Positions 1 to 8,158 of a stretch of 56,963 bases of DNA are shown here, piece by piece. The stretch is from the NCBI RefSeq assembly GCF_000429345.1, contig NZ_AUBR01000016.1:1-56963 (forward strand), written 5' to 3'. Under the pieces are notes generated by a model, which saw only the letters and a program-made list of their open reading frames with translations, had not been told where the DNA came from and made no database searches. The DNA comes from Desulfovirgula thermocuniculi DSM 16036 (GTDB lineage Bacteria > Bacillota > Desulfotomaculia > Desulfotomaculales > Desulfovirgulaceae). Numbering within the stretch: position 1 is the stretch's first letter; each line of letters opens with the position of its first letter. The translations under genes and the position numbers were made by a program.

Positions 1-354
1 CTTCTTCCTGGCACGGCCTAATTTCGCCTCCATCTCTTCAATCTCTAGCACCAGAAGCTCCTTCTGGGAGTCCAGCAGGGCCTGCGCTTTCAACCGCGCG
101 TCGTCCACGTACCGGGAGTTCAGCCCGAAAAGCTCCTGGCCGCGCCTCTTAATCTCATTCCGGGAAATACCTTCCAGAAGCCGGTTGAAGGCCCACCGCA
201 GGCAGGAGCAGAAAAGCCGCATCTCCGTCTCCAGCGGGTCCTCCTCCCCTCGGCTCCGCCTCACAGACCGAAAAGCGGGTGCGGGGTAGTTCTCCGAAAA
301 GAACTCCCCGCACACGGTCACGCTAAACTTGTTCTCTGCGCGCTTTTTCCGCAT
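1..354 (-). CDS. tnpB: IS607-type TnpB, N-terminal part (runs off the window)
   Basis: This open frame reads leftward from an ATG at 354 to the window edge without a stop, giving 118 codons. The residues around NRLLEGISRNEIKR and FGLNSRYVDDARLKAQ match the N-terminal region of TnpB, the RNA-guided nuclease carried by IS200/IS605 and IS607 elements. It overlaps the 3' end of the upstream TnpA-like frame by 32 bp, the usual tnpA-tnpB arrangement of IS607. The RuvC-like catalytic residues and the zinc ribbon would lie outside the window, so activity cannot be judged. A GTG at 321 is an alternative start. Confidence 0.8.
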   Translation of the reverse strand, partial: MRKKRAENKFSVTVCGEFFSENYPAPAFRSVRRSRGEEDPLETEMRLFCSCLRWAFNRLLEGISRNEIKRRGQELFGLNSRYVDDARLKAQALLDSQKELLVLEIEEMEAKLGRARKK

Positions 355-751
355 CCTCGATCAGCTCCCGGAAACCCTGCCGGACTTTCCTGCCGAGACT
401 TTCGCCATAAAGCCGGGCCGAAAAAGAAGTCACAATAGCCAGCAGGTCCTGCACCAGTTCCGCATGGGCATCATCCGGCTCTTTTTGTGATGTGACTTCT
501 ATCTCCACGCCACAGTGGTTCAAGTGCCTCTCCAGATAGGCGTACCCGAAGCGGGCCAGCCGGTCGGCAATGAACCAGGAGGTGGTTTCCTCCCTGGAAA
601 CGGTGGTAGATACCCACAAGGCAGTAAGGGACCTTTTTACGGCCACAGATACAGCGGCGTGGGGTAAGCCGGCACTTATGTACTTTGGATCCTTTCGCCA
701 TGAAAGCAAGCTACTAAGCCGTTTTCGACTTATGTCCTTCTTTCGCCGCAC
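323..751 (-). pseudogene. Decayed IS607-family serine recombinase (TnpA)
   Basis: The last 80 or so residues (ADRLARFGYAYLERH, then DLLAIVTSFSARLYG) are typical of the C-terminal half of IS607 serine-recombinase transposases. The first 60 residues show neither the MerR-like helix-turn-helix nor the catalytic-serine region expected at the N-terminus, and no other frame supplies them. I infer a 5' truncated or rearranged gene, so the element is probably unable to move by itself. It sits directly upstream of tnpB. Confidence 0.7.
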
Positions 752-792
752 AGGTTTTTATTTCCTGCCGCATTCTCTTGGGGAAGGAAAAA

Positions 793-832
793 GAAAAAAG
801 CCAGCCGGCCTTTTGGCATGGCGGACTTGGCT
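793..832 (-). terminator. Intrinsic terminator of the uspA-like gene
   Basis: On the minus strand, AGCCA (832-828) and TGGCT (803-799) close a GC-rich hairpin followed by a TTTTTT run (798-793). It lies just beyond the stop codon of the universal stress protein gene. Confidence 0.6.
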
Positions 833-846
833 TCTTTCTGCGTTTT

Positions 847-1284
847 TTAGCGGACGATGAGCACCGGGCAGGGAGCATGGCGTACCACCCTGTTGCTCAC
901 GCTGCCCATGAGAAAGCCCCGGATTTCTCCCAGGCCCCTGCTGCCCATGACAATTAAGTCGTAGCGTCCCTCGTGGGCCTCGCGGCAGATCTCGTCTGCC
1001 GGGTGCCCCCAGACAAACTTCGTTGCCGGTTCTACACCGTTTTTTAGCATTTCCTGTTTTACCTGCTCGAGCACTTCAATAGCGTTTTTTTCCAGGCGGG
1101 CGCTTATCTGCTGCAGCACTTCCTCGATGCGGGGATCGTTGGTATTGACGTACCCTGGCAGGGGCTGCACCACATAAAAGGCGACCACCTGCGACCGGAA
1201 GTGCCTGGCCAGCTGCGCGGCGTGTGCCGCGGCAAGGGCCGCCCGCTGAGACCCGTCCACCGGGACCAGGATTTTGCTGTACAT
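847..1284 (-). CDS. Universal stress protein, UspA family
   Basis: This 145-residue protein begins MYSKILVPVDGS, the classic first beta strand of UspA domains. It ends with the nucleotide-binding signature GSRGLG, about ten residues, then GSVS, so it is likely of the ATP-binding class. The start at 1284 is preferred over an in-frame ATG 13 codons upstream because GGGGGTAGGG precedes it and the family begins at this residue. It is a single-domain cytoplasmic protein, transcribed alone and divergently from the kinase-phosphatase gene. The physiological role is not evident from the sequence. Confidence 0.9.
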   Translation of the reverse strand: MYSKILVPVDGSQRAALAAAHAAQLARHFRSQVVAFYVVQPLPGYVNTNDPRIEEVLQQISARLEKNAIEVLEQVKQEMLKNGVEPATKFVWGHPADEICREAHEGRYDLIVMGSRGLGEIRGFLMGSVSNRVVRHAPCPVLIVR

Positions 1285-1426
1285 TTGCCCTACCCCCTGT
1301 AGTGTGAATGTGATATCGTGCACATGGCTATGGTTATGTTACACCAAACGGTCCACCCCGATCAATAATTTTTTGCTTTCTTCTCACGCTAAAAGGGGAT
1401 TTTTACGGCAAAAGGAATTTTCTATT

Positions 1427-2728
1427 ATGCGGGGGGATGCTTCCATGTCGCTTGTGCTGCGCGTCCCCAAAACTTCCCTGGTCGTGCTGTGCGGCCCCGC
1501 CGGGTGCGGCAAGTCCACCTTTGCTTCCCGCTGGTTTAAAGAAACGCAAATCGTTTCTTCGGACCGCTGCCGGGCCCTAGTCAGCGACAGCGAGGAAAAC
1601 CAGGCCGCCACTCCCCAGGCATTTAGGGTCTTTCACTGCCTCATCGAGCAGCGACTCACGCTCGGCAGGCTCACGGTGGCCGACTCCACGGCGCTTGTTC
1701 CCAGGGCCAGGAGGGACCTCTTGCGGCAGGCCCGCAGGCACGATTTCCAGGCCGTACTGGTGGTTTTTAATTTCCCCGAAGAGCTGTGCCAGAAGTATAA
1801 CGCTTCCCGGCAGAGGGTGGTAGACCCCGGAGTTGTTTCCAGGCACCACCGCCTCCTGCAACAGGCCCTGCAGACCGTGTACCGGGAGGGTTTCGACCTG
1901 GTCTACGTCATCACGCCCGAAGATCTCCCTTCTTTGCGGGTGGAGGTTGTCCCCCTGCCCGTGGAGGTTCCTCTTGACGGGCCCTTTGACCTCATCGGCG
2001 ACGTGCACGGCTGCCTGGAGGAACTGGAGGAATTGCTGCAGAAGCTGGGCTACCGCAAGGTAGATGGCACCTGGCAGCATCCGGAGGGAAGAAAGGCCGT
2101 TTTCCTGGGCGACCTGGGGGATCGGGGGCCCCATAACCTTGCCAGCATCAAGCTGGTTATGGACATGGTCGAGGCCGGCTACGCGCTTTTCGTGCCGGGT
2201 AACCACGATAAAAAGCTGGCCGGCTATCTTACGGGAAGGCAGGTCCAGGTTACCCACGGGCTGGAGAAAACGGTAGAGGAGCTGGAGCGCCTGGAGCCGG
2301 AACAGCGGGAGGCATTTGCCCGGCGCTTCCTGGCCTTTTATTCCCGGTCGGTGCCCTACCTGGTTCTGGACGGGGGAAGGCTGGTGGCCGTACACGGGGC
2401 CATAAAAGAAAGGATGATCGGACGCCTTTCCCCGCGCATTGCCAGCTACTGCCTTTACGGGGAGGCCACGGGCAGGGTCACCCCGGAGGGGCTGCCGGAA
2501 AGGAGGGACTGGGCCGGCACGTACCGCGGGAAGGCCCTGGTGGTTTACGGCCACACGCCGGTGCCCGAGCCCGTCTTCCGTGGCCGTACCATTAACATTG
2601 ACCAAGGCTGCGTGATGGGGGGCAAACTGACCGCCCTCCGTTACCCGGAGCGGGAAGTAGTGCAGGTGCCTGCCCGCAGGGTCTACTACACACCGGGGGA
2701 TGGCGAGGTGGGAGCGTGGCGGAAATAG
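1427..2728 (+). CDS. Polynucleotide kinase-phosphatase-like protein (AAA kinase plus metallophosphatase)
   Basis: Two domains are visible. An N-terminal P-loop kinase has GPAGCGKST at residues 23-31. A C-terminal calcineurin-type phosphatase has GDVHG (about 190), GDLGDRG (about 228), GNHDKK (about 257) and YGHTP (about 374). This is the architecture of the kinase and phosphatase modules of bacterial Pnkp and PrpE-type proteins, which heal 5'-OH and 2',3'-phosphate RNA ends or hydrolyse nucleotides. The third Pnkp domain (ligase) is absent. The ATG at 1427 follows AAAAGGA; an ATG at 1445 behind GGGGGGA is nearly as good. The gene overlaps rnhA by 13 bp, which suggests co-expression and a nucleic-acid role. 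The substrate is unknown. Confidence 0.8.
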   Translation: MRGDASMSLVLRVPKTSLVVLCGPAGCGKSTFASRWFKETQIVSSDRCRALVSDSEENQAATPQAFRVFHCLIEQRLTLGRLTVADSTALVPRARRDLLRQARRHDFQAVLVVFNFPEELCQKYNASRQRVVDPGVVSRHHRLLQQALQTVYREGFDLVYVITPEDLPSLRVEVVPLPVEVPLDGPFDLIGDVHGCLEELEELLQKLGYRKVDGTWQHPEGRKAVFLGDLGDRGPHNLASIKLVMDMVEAGYALFVPGNHDKKLAGYLTGRQVQVTHGLEKTVEELERLEPEQREAFARRFLAFYSRSVPYLVLDGGRLVAVHGAIKERMIGRLSPRIASYCLYGEATGRVTPEGLPERRDWAGTYRGKALVVYGHTPVPEPVFRGRTINIDQGCVMGGKLTALRYPEREVVQVPARRVYYTPGDGEVGAWRK

Positions 2729-3204
2729 AGATATACACCGACGGGGCCTGCAGCGGCAACCCGGGACCCGGTGGGTACGGGGTGATCCTGCGCTGCGGGC
2801 CGCACACCAGAGAGCTTTCCGGGGGCTTTGCCCGAACCACCAATAACCGCATGGAGCTGATAGCCGTAATTAAGGGACTGGAAGCGCTGAAGAGGCCTTC
2901 CCGGGTTACCCTTTATACGGACAGCCGTTACATATACGATGCCGTGACCAAGGGCTGGCTGTGGCGCTGGAAGGCCAGGGGGTGGCGGCGCGAGGGCGGG
3001 GAGCGGGTCAAGAATGTGGATCTCTGGGAGCGTCTCCTTGCCCAGCTAAACAGGCACCAAGTTACCTTCGTCTGGGTAAAGGGGCACGCCGACAACCCCT
3101 ACAATAACCGTTGCGACCGCCTGGCCCAGGAGGCCAGCCGCGCTCCTTCCCTGCCCGAAGATCCCGGCTACAGGGAGGAAGAGCATTGCGGAGGCTTGTT
3201 TTAA
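2716..3204 (+). CDS. rnhA: Ribonuclease HI
   Basis: A 162-residue RNase HI that cleaves the RNA strand of RNA-DNA hybrids. All four catalytic carboxylates are in place: YTDGACSG near the start (Asp 8), NNRMEL (Glu), LYTDSRY (Asp) and CDRLAQ after the GHADNPYNN loop (Asp). The start is a GTG at 2716 behind GAGGTGGGAG. A short extension rich in acidic residues follows the core fold. It is translationally coupled to the upstream kinase-phosphatase gene. Confidence 0.95.
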   Translation: MAEIEIYTDGACSGNPGPGGYGVILRCGPHTRELSGGFARTTNNRMELIAVIKGLEALKRPSRVTLYTDSRYIYDAVTKGWLWRWKARGWRREGGERVKNVDLWERLLAQLNRHQVTFVWVKGHADNPYNNRCDRLAQEASRAPSLPEDPGYREEEHCGGLF

Positions 3205-3235
3205 AAAAAGAGCGCCCCCGCGCGGGAGCGCTCTT
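3203..3235 (-). terminator. Intrinsic terminator of feoB
   Basis: AAGAGCGC and GCGCTCTT flank a GC-rich near-palindrome at 3208-3235. Read on the minus strand it is followed by a run of seven T (3209-3203), six bases after the feoB stop. On the plus strand there is no T-run, so rnhA may share only the hairpin. Confidence 0.8.
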
Positions 3236-3240
3236 ACCCG

Positions 3241-5214
3241 CTAGCCGGTAATGTTGGAGGGCTTTAGGCGGCGCAGGGCATGGGAGAGGGCAATTACCGC
3301 CAGGGTAAGGGCGGCCAGGCCCAGGAGTACCGGGGCCGGCTGGATGGTTTCCGCCGAGTGCCCGAGGACGCGCGCCAGGCGGGAAACCAGGCCGCCGGTG
3401 AAGAAGGACGTTGCCCAGCTGGCAAACCAGATGAGGACGCCTTCCCACTTCGGACGCTCCTTAAGGATTACCAGCATGGAGGCAATGCACGGCACGAAGA
3501 GAGTGATGGTTACCAGGGCTACCAGAGTTTGGAGCGGCGAGAGGCTCATGCTGTAAAGCCCGGCGGCGCCGAAGTCGCGCCTTACAATGCCCATGATGAA
3601 GGCCGTGGCCGCTTCCCGGGGCAGGTTGAGCCAGCCTACCGTGAGGGGGGCCAGGAGCCCCTGCAGGACGTCCAGCAGGCCGGTGACCTGGAAAATCCCA
3701 ATGGCCAGTGAACCCAGGGCAAAGAGCGGTGCGGCTTCCTTTAAGAAGTGGTAGGTCCTGGTAAGGGTTTTTTGCAGGACGTTCTCCAGGCGCGGCGGGC
3801 GGAGCGGGGGGAGATCGATGAGCAGGTTTGCCGACTCCCCCGGCAGAAGGGCGGACAGGAGGGTCCCGGCCATAACCAGCACGCTGAGGATGACCAACGA
3901 GTAGACGAGGATGTATTGCGGGCCCAGCCCGGTGAGCATGGCCGCGATGACGCCCATTTGCGCCGAGCACGGTATGGTCAGGCTCAAAAGAAAAATGGCA
4001 ATCCTCCTCTCCCTCTCGGTCGAAAGGAGCCTGGTGGTTATGGTGGCCATGGTTACGCAGCCAAAGCCCAGGATAAGCGGGATAACGGCCTTGCCGTTTA
4101 AGCCTATGGACGTGAGCAGGCGGTCTGAGAGTACGGCAATGCGGGGCAGGTAACCGGAGTCCTCAAAAAGAGAAAGGAAGAAATAAAAGCCGGCCACCAG
4201 GGGCAGCAAGAGGCCCAGCAGGTAGGTTACGGTCATGGTCAGCAGGCCGTAATCCCCGATCAAGATGGTGCCCGGAGCCGATGAGGCGGGGATGAAGCGG
4301 GCAACGAAACCGCGCACCGCCGGCTCGTAAATTCCCTGCATGACGGTTCCCTCGGTGAAGTCCACCACCGTCCCGGCAACAAAGGTGCCTATTACCTTGT
4401 AGGCCACCCAGAGTGCCAGGGCCAGGAGGGGGATGCCCGTTAAGGGCCGGATCGTCCACATGCCCAGCGCCTGGCCGAAGCCCGCATGACGGCGGGCTTC
4501 CCTTACCACCAGGCGGCAGATCTCGTTAACCCTCTCCCGCCGGCGCCGGTAGATTTCCTCGCGGCGGTTGCCCGGCTCCAGCCCATGGCGTCCGGCTACT
4601 ACCGGATCCCCTTCCAGTACCAGGAGGGCTTCCCCCTGGCTGTCCACGCGGCCCCGCAGGCTTTCGAGTTCCTCCGGCAGCCCCGGCGTGGGGTTGCCCG
4701 GCCTCGCCTCGCCCATCTTTTCTTTTAAGAGTTCCAGGCCCTCTTTCTTTACCGCCACCGTGGGTACCACCGGTACCCCCAACAGGTGGCTGAGTCGTTC
4801 CACGTCCACTTCTACGCCCATCTTGCGGGCCTCATCCATCATGTTCAGGGCTACCACGACCGGCACGCCGGTATCGATAATCTGCTGCGTGAGAAAGAGG
4901 TCCCTTTCCAGGTAGGCTGCCGAAACCACGTTGATCACCAGGTCGGCGGAGAGGATGATATCCCGGGCAATGCGTTCCTCGTCGTTAAAAGAGGACAGGC
5001 CGTATACCCCCGGCGTGTCGATAACCACGTCATGGCCGTACCTTCCGTAGATTATGTCCAGGGTTGTGCCGGGGTAATTGGAAACCTCGGTGTATATCCC
5101 GGTGAAGTGATGGAAGAAAACCGATTTGCCCGTGTTGGGGTTGCCGGCCAGGACGATGCGCCTGGCTCCCGGGGGCATTTCTATTTTTAAGCCCGCGCAA
5201 TGGCAGTGGCCCAT
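3241..5214 (-). CDS. feoB: Ferrous iron transporter FeoB
   Basis: A 657-residue Fe(II) importer of the inner membrane. The cytosolic G domain has GNPNTGKS at 24-31 (G1), DTPG at 66-69 (G3) and NMMD at 124-127 (G4). It is followed by a helical regulatory region and the transmembrane core, including the Gate-type segments around PLILGFGCVTMA and PCSAQMGVIAA. The start ATG lies 6 bp below feoA. Fur-like boxes precede feoA, so iron repression is likely. The N-terminus carries a short His/Cys tag (MGHCHC) of unknown relevance. Confidence 0.96.
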   Translation of the reverse strand: MGHCHCAGLKIEMPPGARRIVLAGNPNTGKSVFFHHFTGIYTEVSNYPGTTLDIIYGRYGHDVVIDTPGVYGLSSFNDEERIARDIILSADLVINVVSAAYLERDLFLTQQIIDTGVPVVVALNMMDEARKMGVEVDVERLSHLLGVPVVPTVAVKKEGLELLKEKMGEARPGNPTPGLPEELESLRGRVDSQGEALLVLEGDPVVAGRHGLEPGNRREEIYRRRRERVNEICRLVVREARRHAGFGQALGMWTIRPLTGIPLLALALWVAYKVIGTFVAGTVVDFTEGTVMQGIYEPAVRGFVARFIPASSAPGTILIGDYGLLTMTVTYLLGLLLPLVAGFYFFLSLFEDSGYLPRIAVLSDRLLTSIGLNGKAVIPLILGFGCVTMATITTRLLSTERERRIAIFLLSLTIPCSAQMGVIAAMLTGLGPQYILVYSLVILSVLVMAGTLLSALLPGESANLLIDLPPLRPPRLENVLQKTLTRTYHFLKEAAPLFALGSLAIGIFQVTGLLDVLQGLLAPLTVGWLNLPREAATAFIMGIVRRDFGAAGLYSMSLSPLQTLVALVTITLFVPCIASMLVILKERPKWEGVLIWFASWATSFFTGGLVSRLARVLGHSAETIQPAPVLLGLAALTLAVIALSHALRRLKPSNITG

Positions 5215-5220
5215 AGTGCC

Positions 5221-5442
5221 TTAAGCCACCTCCTCTACCTCTATCTGGCGGGCCAGCCGGCGACCGATGGCAATTTCCTGTCGGTTTTTGCTAATGACCA
5301 CCGGTCCGGCGGGGATGACTTCGGTGCAGGTGACCACCTCCCCTTCGGCAATGCCGAAGCGCAGGGCCTGGGCGCGCACGGCTTCCGAGGGGATGGAGAT
5401 GATGCGGCACCGCCGGCCTTTCCTTACGCAGTCAAGGGTCAT
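5221..5442 (-). CDS. feoA: FeoA-domain protein
   Basis: A 73-residue SH3-like FeoA protein, thought to modulate FeoB. The ALRFGIAEGEVV and EIAIGRRLARQI segments are characteristic of the fold. The ATG at 5442 behind GGGAGG is chosen; the frame extends 24 codons upstream, but that part would overlap the putative operator and lacks FeoA similarity. It is the first gene of the feoAB operon. Confidence 0.9.
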   Translation of the reverse strand: MTLDCVRKGRRCRIISIPSEAVRAQALRFGIAEGEVVTCTEVIPAGPVVISKNRQEIAIGRRLARQIEVEEVA

Positions 5443-5463
5443 GGCAGGGCCTCCCTTATGGTT

Positions 5464-5513
5464 ATGAATTTCATTATCATCGATTGGGCAATTAAAAATG
5501 AAAGTGATTTTCA
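5464..5513 (-). promoter_or_regulatory. Two Fur-like inverted repeats upstream of feoAB
   Basis: Two 7-1-7-type dyads lie upstream of feoA: ATGAATTTCATTATCA at 5464-5479 (minus strand TGATAATGAAATTCAT) and TGAAAGTGATTTTCA at 5499-5513. Both resemble the TGATAATnATTATCA Fur consensus. Their location in the feoAB promoter region fits iron-responsive repression. The spacing of 20 bp between the two starts the second box on the far side of the likely promoter. Confidence 0.6.
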
Positions 5514-5592
5514 TGTTAGATTTTAATTCCCGCCCTGCGGGCTGTCAAGGGGAAAGTTCAAGGCCGGTGAAATTCCCTGCATGAATAAGAAT

Positions 5593-5619
5593 GGTGAGGG
5601 GGTTGCAGCCCCCCTCACC
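5593..5619 (-). terminator. Terminator-like hairpin after the LpdD-like gene
   Basis: GGTGAGGGGG at 5593-5602 pairs with CCCCCTCACC ending at 5619, a ten-pair GC-rich stem. The minus-strand downstream sequence is only moderately T-rich, so termination may be imperfect. Confidence 0.45.
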
Positions 5620-5629
5620 CCTGCCTTTT

Positions 5630-6178
5630 CTAAAAATCTTCCTCCACCGGGCACTCCCCGCCCTCGGTGGCCGGGCAGGAGGTTGTGCCCTCCAGGTCCG
5701 GTCCCGGGCAGCAGGCGGTGCCTTCCGGGCTTGTGCCCTGCGGCTCGTTTTTCTTCTTCTTTTCGGGCACCGGCATTTCACCTCCCGGACTTATTTTGTC
5801 CAGGCCCAGCTCCTTTAATAGCATCTCGCAGGCGTGCCAGGAGTTTTGCTTGAGGAGGGCGATGTCGCGGTCCGTGGCTCCCTCAACATGCAGGCCGGCG
5901 GCTAAGGCTACCGGCTGACCGGTAATTTTAGCCATTTCTTCCGCGAGCGGCTTGGCAATTTCATCGTCCTTATGGCCCACCAGGGGCGCGACAATGGAGT
6001 TGCAGCTGAGGCGCCGGGGATCGGCCAGGCTGGGCCGGGGGATGCTAAGGACCACCGCTCCCACGTGGGGCTTTTCCCCGCCCAGGAGGGAGAGGACGAG
6101 GCCTTCCCCCGTGAGGGTGGCCATGAGCCTTACGCGGTGCTTCCCTTCTCCGGCAGAAACGCATACATCCCTGATCAT
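5630..6178 (-). CDS. LpdD-like protein (prenylated-flavin chaperone family) with low-complexity tail
   Basis: A 182-residue protein. The segments HVGAVVLSIPRPS, APLVGHKDDEIAKPLAEE and HVEGATDRDIALLKQN resemble the small LpdD family, proposed to help load prenylated FMN onto UbiD-type decarboxylases. The final 40 residues are Lys-, Pro- and Gly-rich with several Cys and look disordered. It overlaps the upstream methyltransferase stop by an ATGA. A UbiD gene for menaquinone synthesis lies 9 kb away, a possible client. The family assignment is from memory and moderate. Confidence 0.5.
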   Translation of the reverse strand: MIRDVCVSAGEGKHRVRLMATLTGEGLVLSLLGGEKPHVGAVVLSIPRPSLADPRRLSCNSIVAPLVGHKDDEIAKPLAEEMAKITGQPVALAAGLHVEGATDRDIALLKQNSWHACEMLLKELGLDKISPGGEMPVPEKKKKNEPQGTSPEGTACCPGPDLEGTTSCPATEGGECPVEEDF

Positions 6179-7329
6179 GGCGAAAGGCCCCTTTTCTTCT
6201 TGAACCCCGCAAGCGGAATTTTTTCCGTTCCCTTGCCTAAAGCCAGCACTTTGAAAACCTGCCCCATGCCCTCCGGGAGGACAAGGTTTTTCACGGCCAT
6301 GGCCGCGCGCAGGGAGGCGGCGTCAAAGGCAAATTCCCTGGCCGGTCGGGGGATGGCCTCGAGAATGCCCAGGTTCAGGAGGAAATCACCCTGGGTGGTA
6401 TAGCCGGCGACAAAAAACCCCTCTTCCTCTCCCCAGCGCATGAGGGCCGAAAAATCAACGTGGCTGGTAATGTCCTGGGTACCCGGAGCGTGGAGGGGAT
6501 CTGCGCCCATGCGGTGCCTACGGTAGCAGCGCAGCGTACCTTTAAAGCGGGAGGGGTGATAAAGCTCCTCTGCCGGCATGCCGTAGTCGATGACAAAGAG
6601 AAAGCCCTTTTGCAGCCAGGAGGCCACTTCCCCCAGCCACTCCCGTGCCGCCAGGTTTACCTCGGCGGTCTGGCCGGGGAGGAGCCTGACGCCCGTGGCA
6701 GCCAGGTACTCCTCTATGCGGGGATCGGACGGCTCCCCCTCTTCCTCCACAAAAGACCCGTCCCGCCAGCCCACGTATAGCTCTTTCAGCCCGCGGGAGG
6801 TCTGGCGCACGCGGTGCACCGGCAGGGCGTCCACAAACTCGTTGCCGAACACAACTCCCTGGCGCTTGCACTCCTCGCCCGGGTGAGAAAGCCTCGCCGC
6901 CCAGCTCACCTTCCCGGGGGGAAGACCGGCCAGTGTCTCTTTTTGCCTCCGCCTCATCGCGGGGCTAATCTCGATGAGGCGGTAGTGCACGGCGGCCCAG
7001 GCTCTAGGATGATCCCTCTCCAGGGCCCGCAAGATGTCCCGGGCCAGGGTTCCCCTGCCCCCGCCGTACTCCACCAGGCACCACTCCGGCGGTTCACCCA
7101 GAAGCTCCCAGATCTGGGCAAACTGCTTGGCCAGCATGGCCCCGAAGAGAGGGTGAACTTCCGGCGCGGTATAAAAGTCGCCCCGGAAGCCGATCTTTTC
7201 CTCGGGAGAATTGTAGTAGCCGCCTTCGGGGTCGTACAGGGCCATTTCCATAAACTCTTTAAAGGTAAGCGGTCCCTTTTCCCGGATGCGGGTGCTGATT
7301 TTTGCCGTGAGATCCGCCACGCGATCCAC
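6175..7329 (-). CDS. Class I SAM-dependent methyltransferase, MidA/NDUFAF7 family
   Basis: A 384-residue member of the COG1565 family. The hallmark N-terminal segment (GPLTFKEFMEMALYDPEGGYY) and the SAM-binding motif EYGGGRGTLARDIL near residue 90 are present. Mitochondrial relatives methylate an arginine of a complex I subunit; the bacterial substrate is unknown. The GTG at 7329 is used, but a GTG three codons downstream has a better-placed AGGTGG. It forms a two-gene unit with the LpdD-like gene and is transcribed divergently from the DUF1657 gene. Confidence 0.85.
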   Translation of the reverse strand: MDRVADLTAKISTRIREKGPLTFKEFMEMALYDPEGGYYNSPEEKIGFRGDFYTAPEVHPLFGAMLAKQFAQIWELLGEPPEWCLVEYGGGRGTLARDILRALERDHPRAWAAVHYRLIEISPAMRRRQKETLAGLPPGKVSWAARLSHPGEECKRQGVVFGNEFVDALPVHRVRQTSRGLKELYVGWRDGSFVEEEGEPSDPRIEEYLAATGVRLLPGQTAEVNLAAREWLGEVASWLQKGFLFVIDYGMPAEELYHPSRFKGTLRCYRRHRMGADPLHAPGTQDITSHVDFSALMRWGEEEGFFVAGYTTQGDFLLNLGILEAIPRPAREFAFDAASLRAAMAVKNLVLPEGMGQVFKVLALGKGTEKIPLAGFKKKRGLSP

Positions 7330-7408
7330 CTGCCATACTTTCGCCGTAAATTGCCCATAATAGAATTGTCCCGAAACTTAAAACTTTTTGGTGTGAGGAG
7401 GTAAAAGG

Positions 7409-7639
7409 ATGACCATTGGCGAAAAGATGCATCAGACCCTGGCCTCTTTGGAGTCCGCTGCGGCCAACTTAAAATCTTTTTCGCTGGACACGCAGGACCC
7501 CGGCGCCAAGAGCATGTTTGCCAGCTACGCCCAGCAACTGGAAAGCATTTGCCAGGGGCTGCGGGGGCGCATAAATTATATTGAGCACCAGGAGCCGCAG
7601 TACCGCGTCATGCAGGGGCAGGAAAAGCAGAAGCAGTAA
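7409..7639 (+). CDS. DUF1657 small helical protein
   Basis: A 76-residue, mainly helical soluble protein preceded by a very strong GAGGAGGT site. MTIGEKMHQTLASLESAAAN and the QDPGAKSMFASYAQQLE segment match DUF1657, a family common in spore-forming Firmicutes and often found near spoVA genes. No catalytic motif is visible. The spore link is from family knowledge only; no spoVA genes are here. Confidence 0.8.
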   Translation: MTIGEKMHQTLASLESAAANLKSFSLDTQDPGAKSMFASYAQQLESICQGLRGRINYIEHQEPQYRVMQGQEKQKQ

Positions 7640-7708
7640 GCTTCCGGCGGCGCAAAGGGTCCAGGGCCATCCTGGGCCCTTAAATTTTTTAAGAGAAGGT
7701 GGTTGCAC

Positions 7709-8158
7709 ATGGTCGTTAAGATGGTCGATCGGGGGCGCATCATTATGGGCCGCCTGCCAAAGGGGGCGGACCTGCTGGCTTCTCTTACGCGGTTGTGCCT
7801 GGAGGAGAATGTACAGCTGGGGGTGGTGCGGGCCATTGGGGCCGTGACCCGGGCGCGGGTAGGGTTTTACGACCAGCAGCACAGGACCTACCGCTACCTG
7901 GAATTCAACCGGCCCCACGAGATCATCAGCCTGGAAGGCAACATTTCCAGAAAGGACGGCCAGCCCTTCGTGCACGCTCACATAGCCCTCATGTCCGAGG
8001 AGGGGCAAATGGTGGGCGGCCACCTGGTGGAGGGTACGGAGGTATTTGCCTGCGAGTTTGTCATTACCGAGTTCATTTACGAGGCCGACAACACCTTTGA
8101 GCGTATTTTTGATGAGGAGACGGGCCTTTTCCTCTGGCCCCCCCGCGTCAAGCCCTGA
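7709..8158 (+). CDS. PPC (DUF296) domain protein
   Basis: A 149-residue PPC/PCC domain protein, a trimeric fold linked in some members to AT-hook DNA-binding proteins. The family pattern is clear: LPKGADLLASLTRLC, VRAIGAVTRARVGFYD, ISLEGNISRKDGQPFVHAH and GGHLVEGTEVFACEF, with the metal-site His residues in HAH and GGH. The ATG at 7709 behind AAGGTGG is preferred to the TTG at 7703. Its 3' end overlaps the convergent selB by 11 bp. Function is not established. Confidence 0.85.
   Translation: MVVKMVDRGRIIMGRLPKGADLLASLTRLCLEENVQLGVVRAIGAVTRARVGFYDQQHRTYRYLEFNRPHEIISLEGNISRKDGQPFVHAHIALMSEEGQMVGGHLVEGTEVFACEFVITEFIYEADNTFERIFDEETGLFLWPPRVKP

Noticed and set aside
1577-2605. Minus-strand frame of 342 codons
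   Set aside because: Shadow of the kinase-phosphatase gene, which has clear P-loop and phosphatase motifs.
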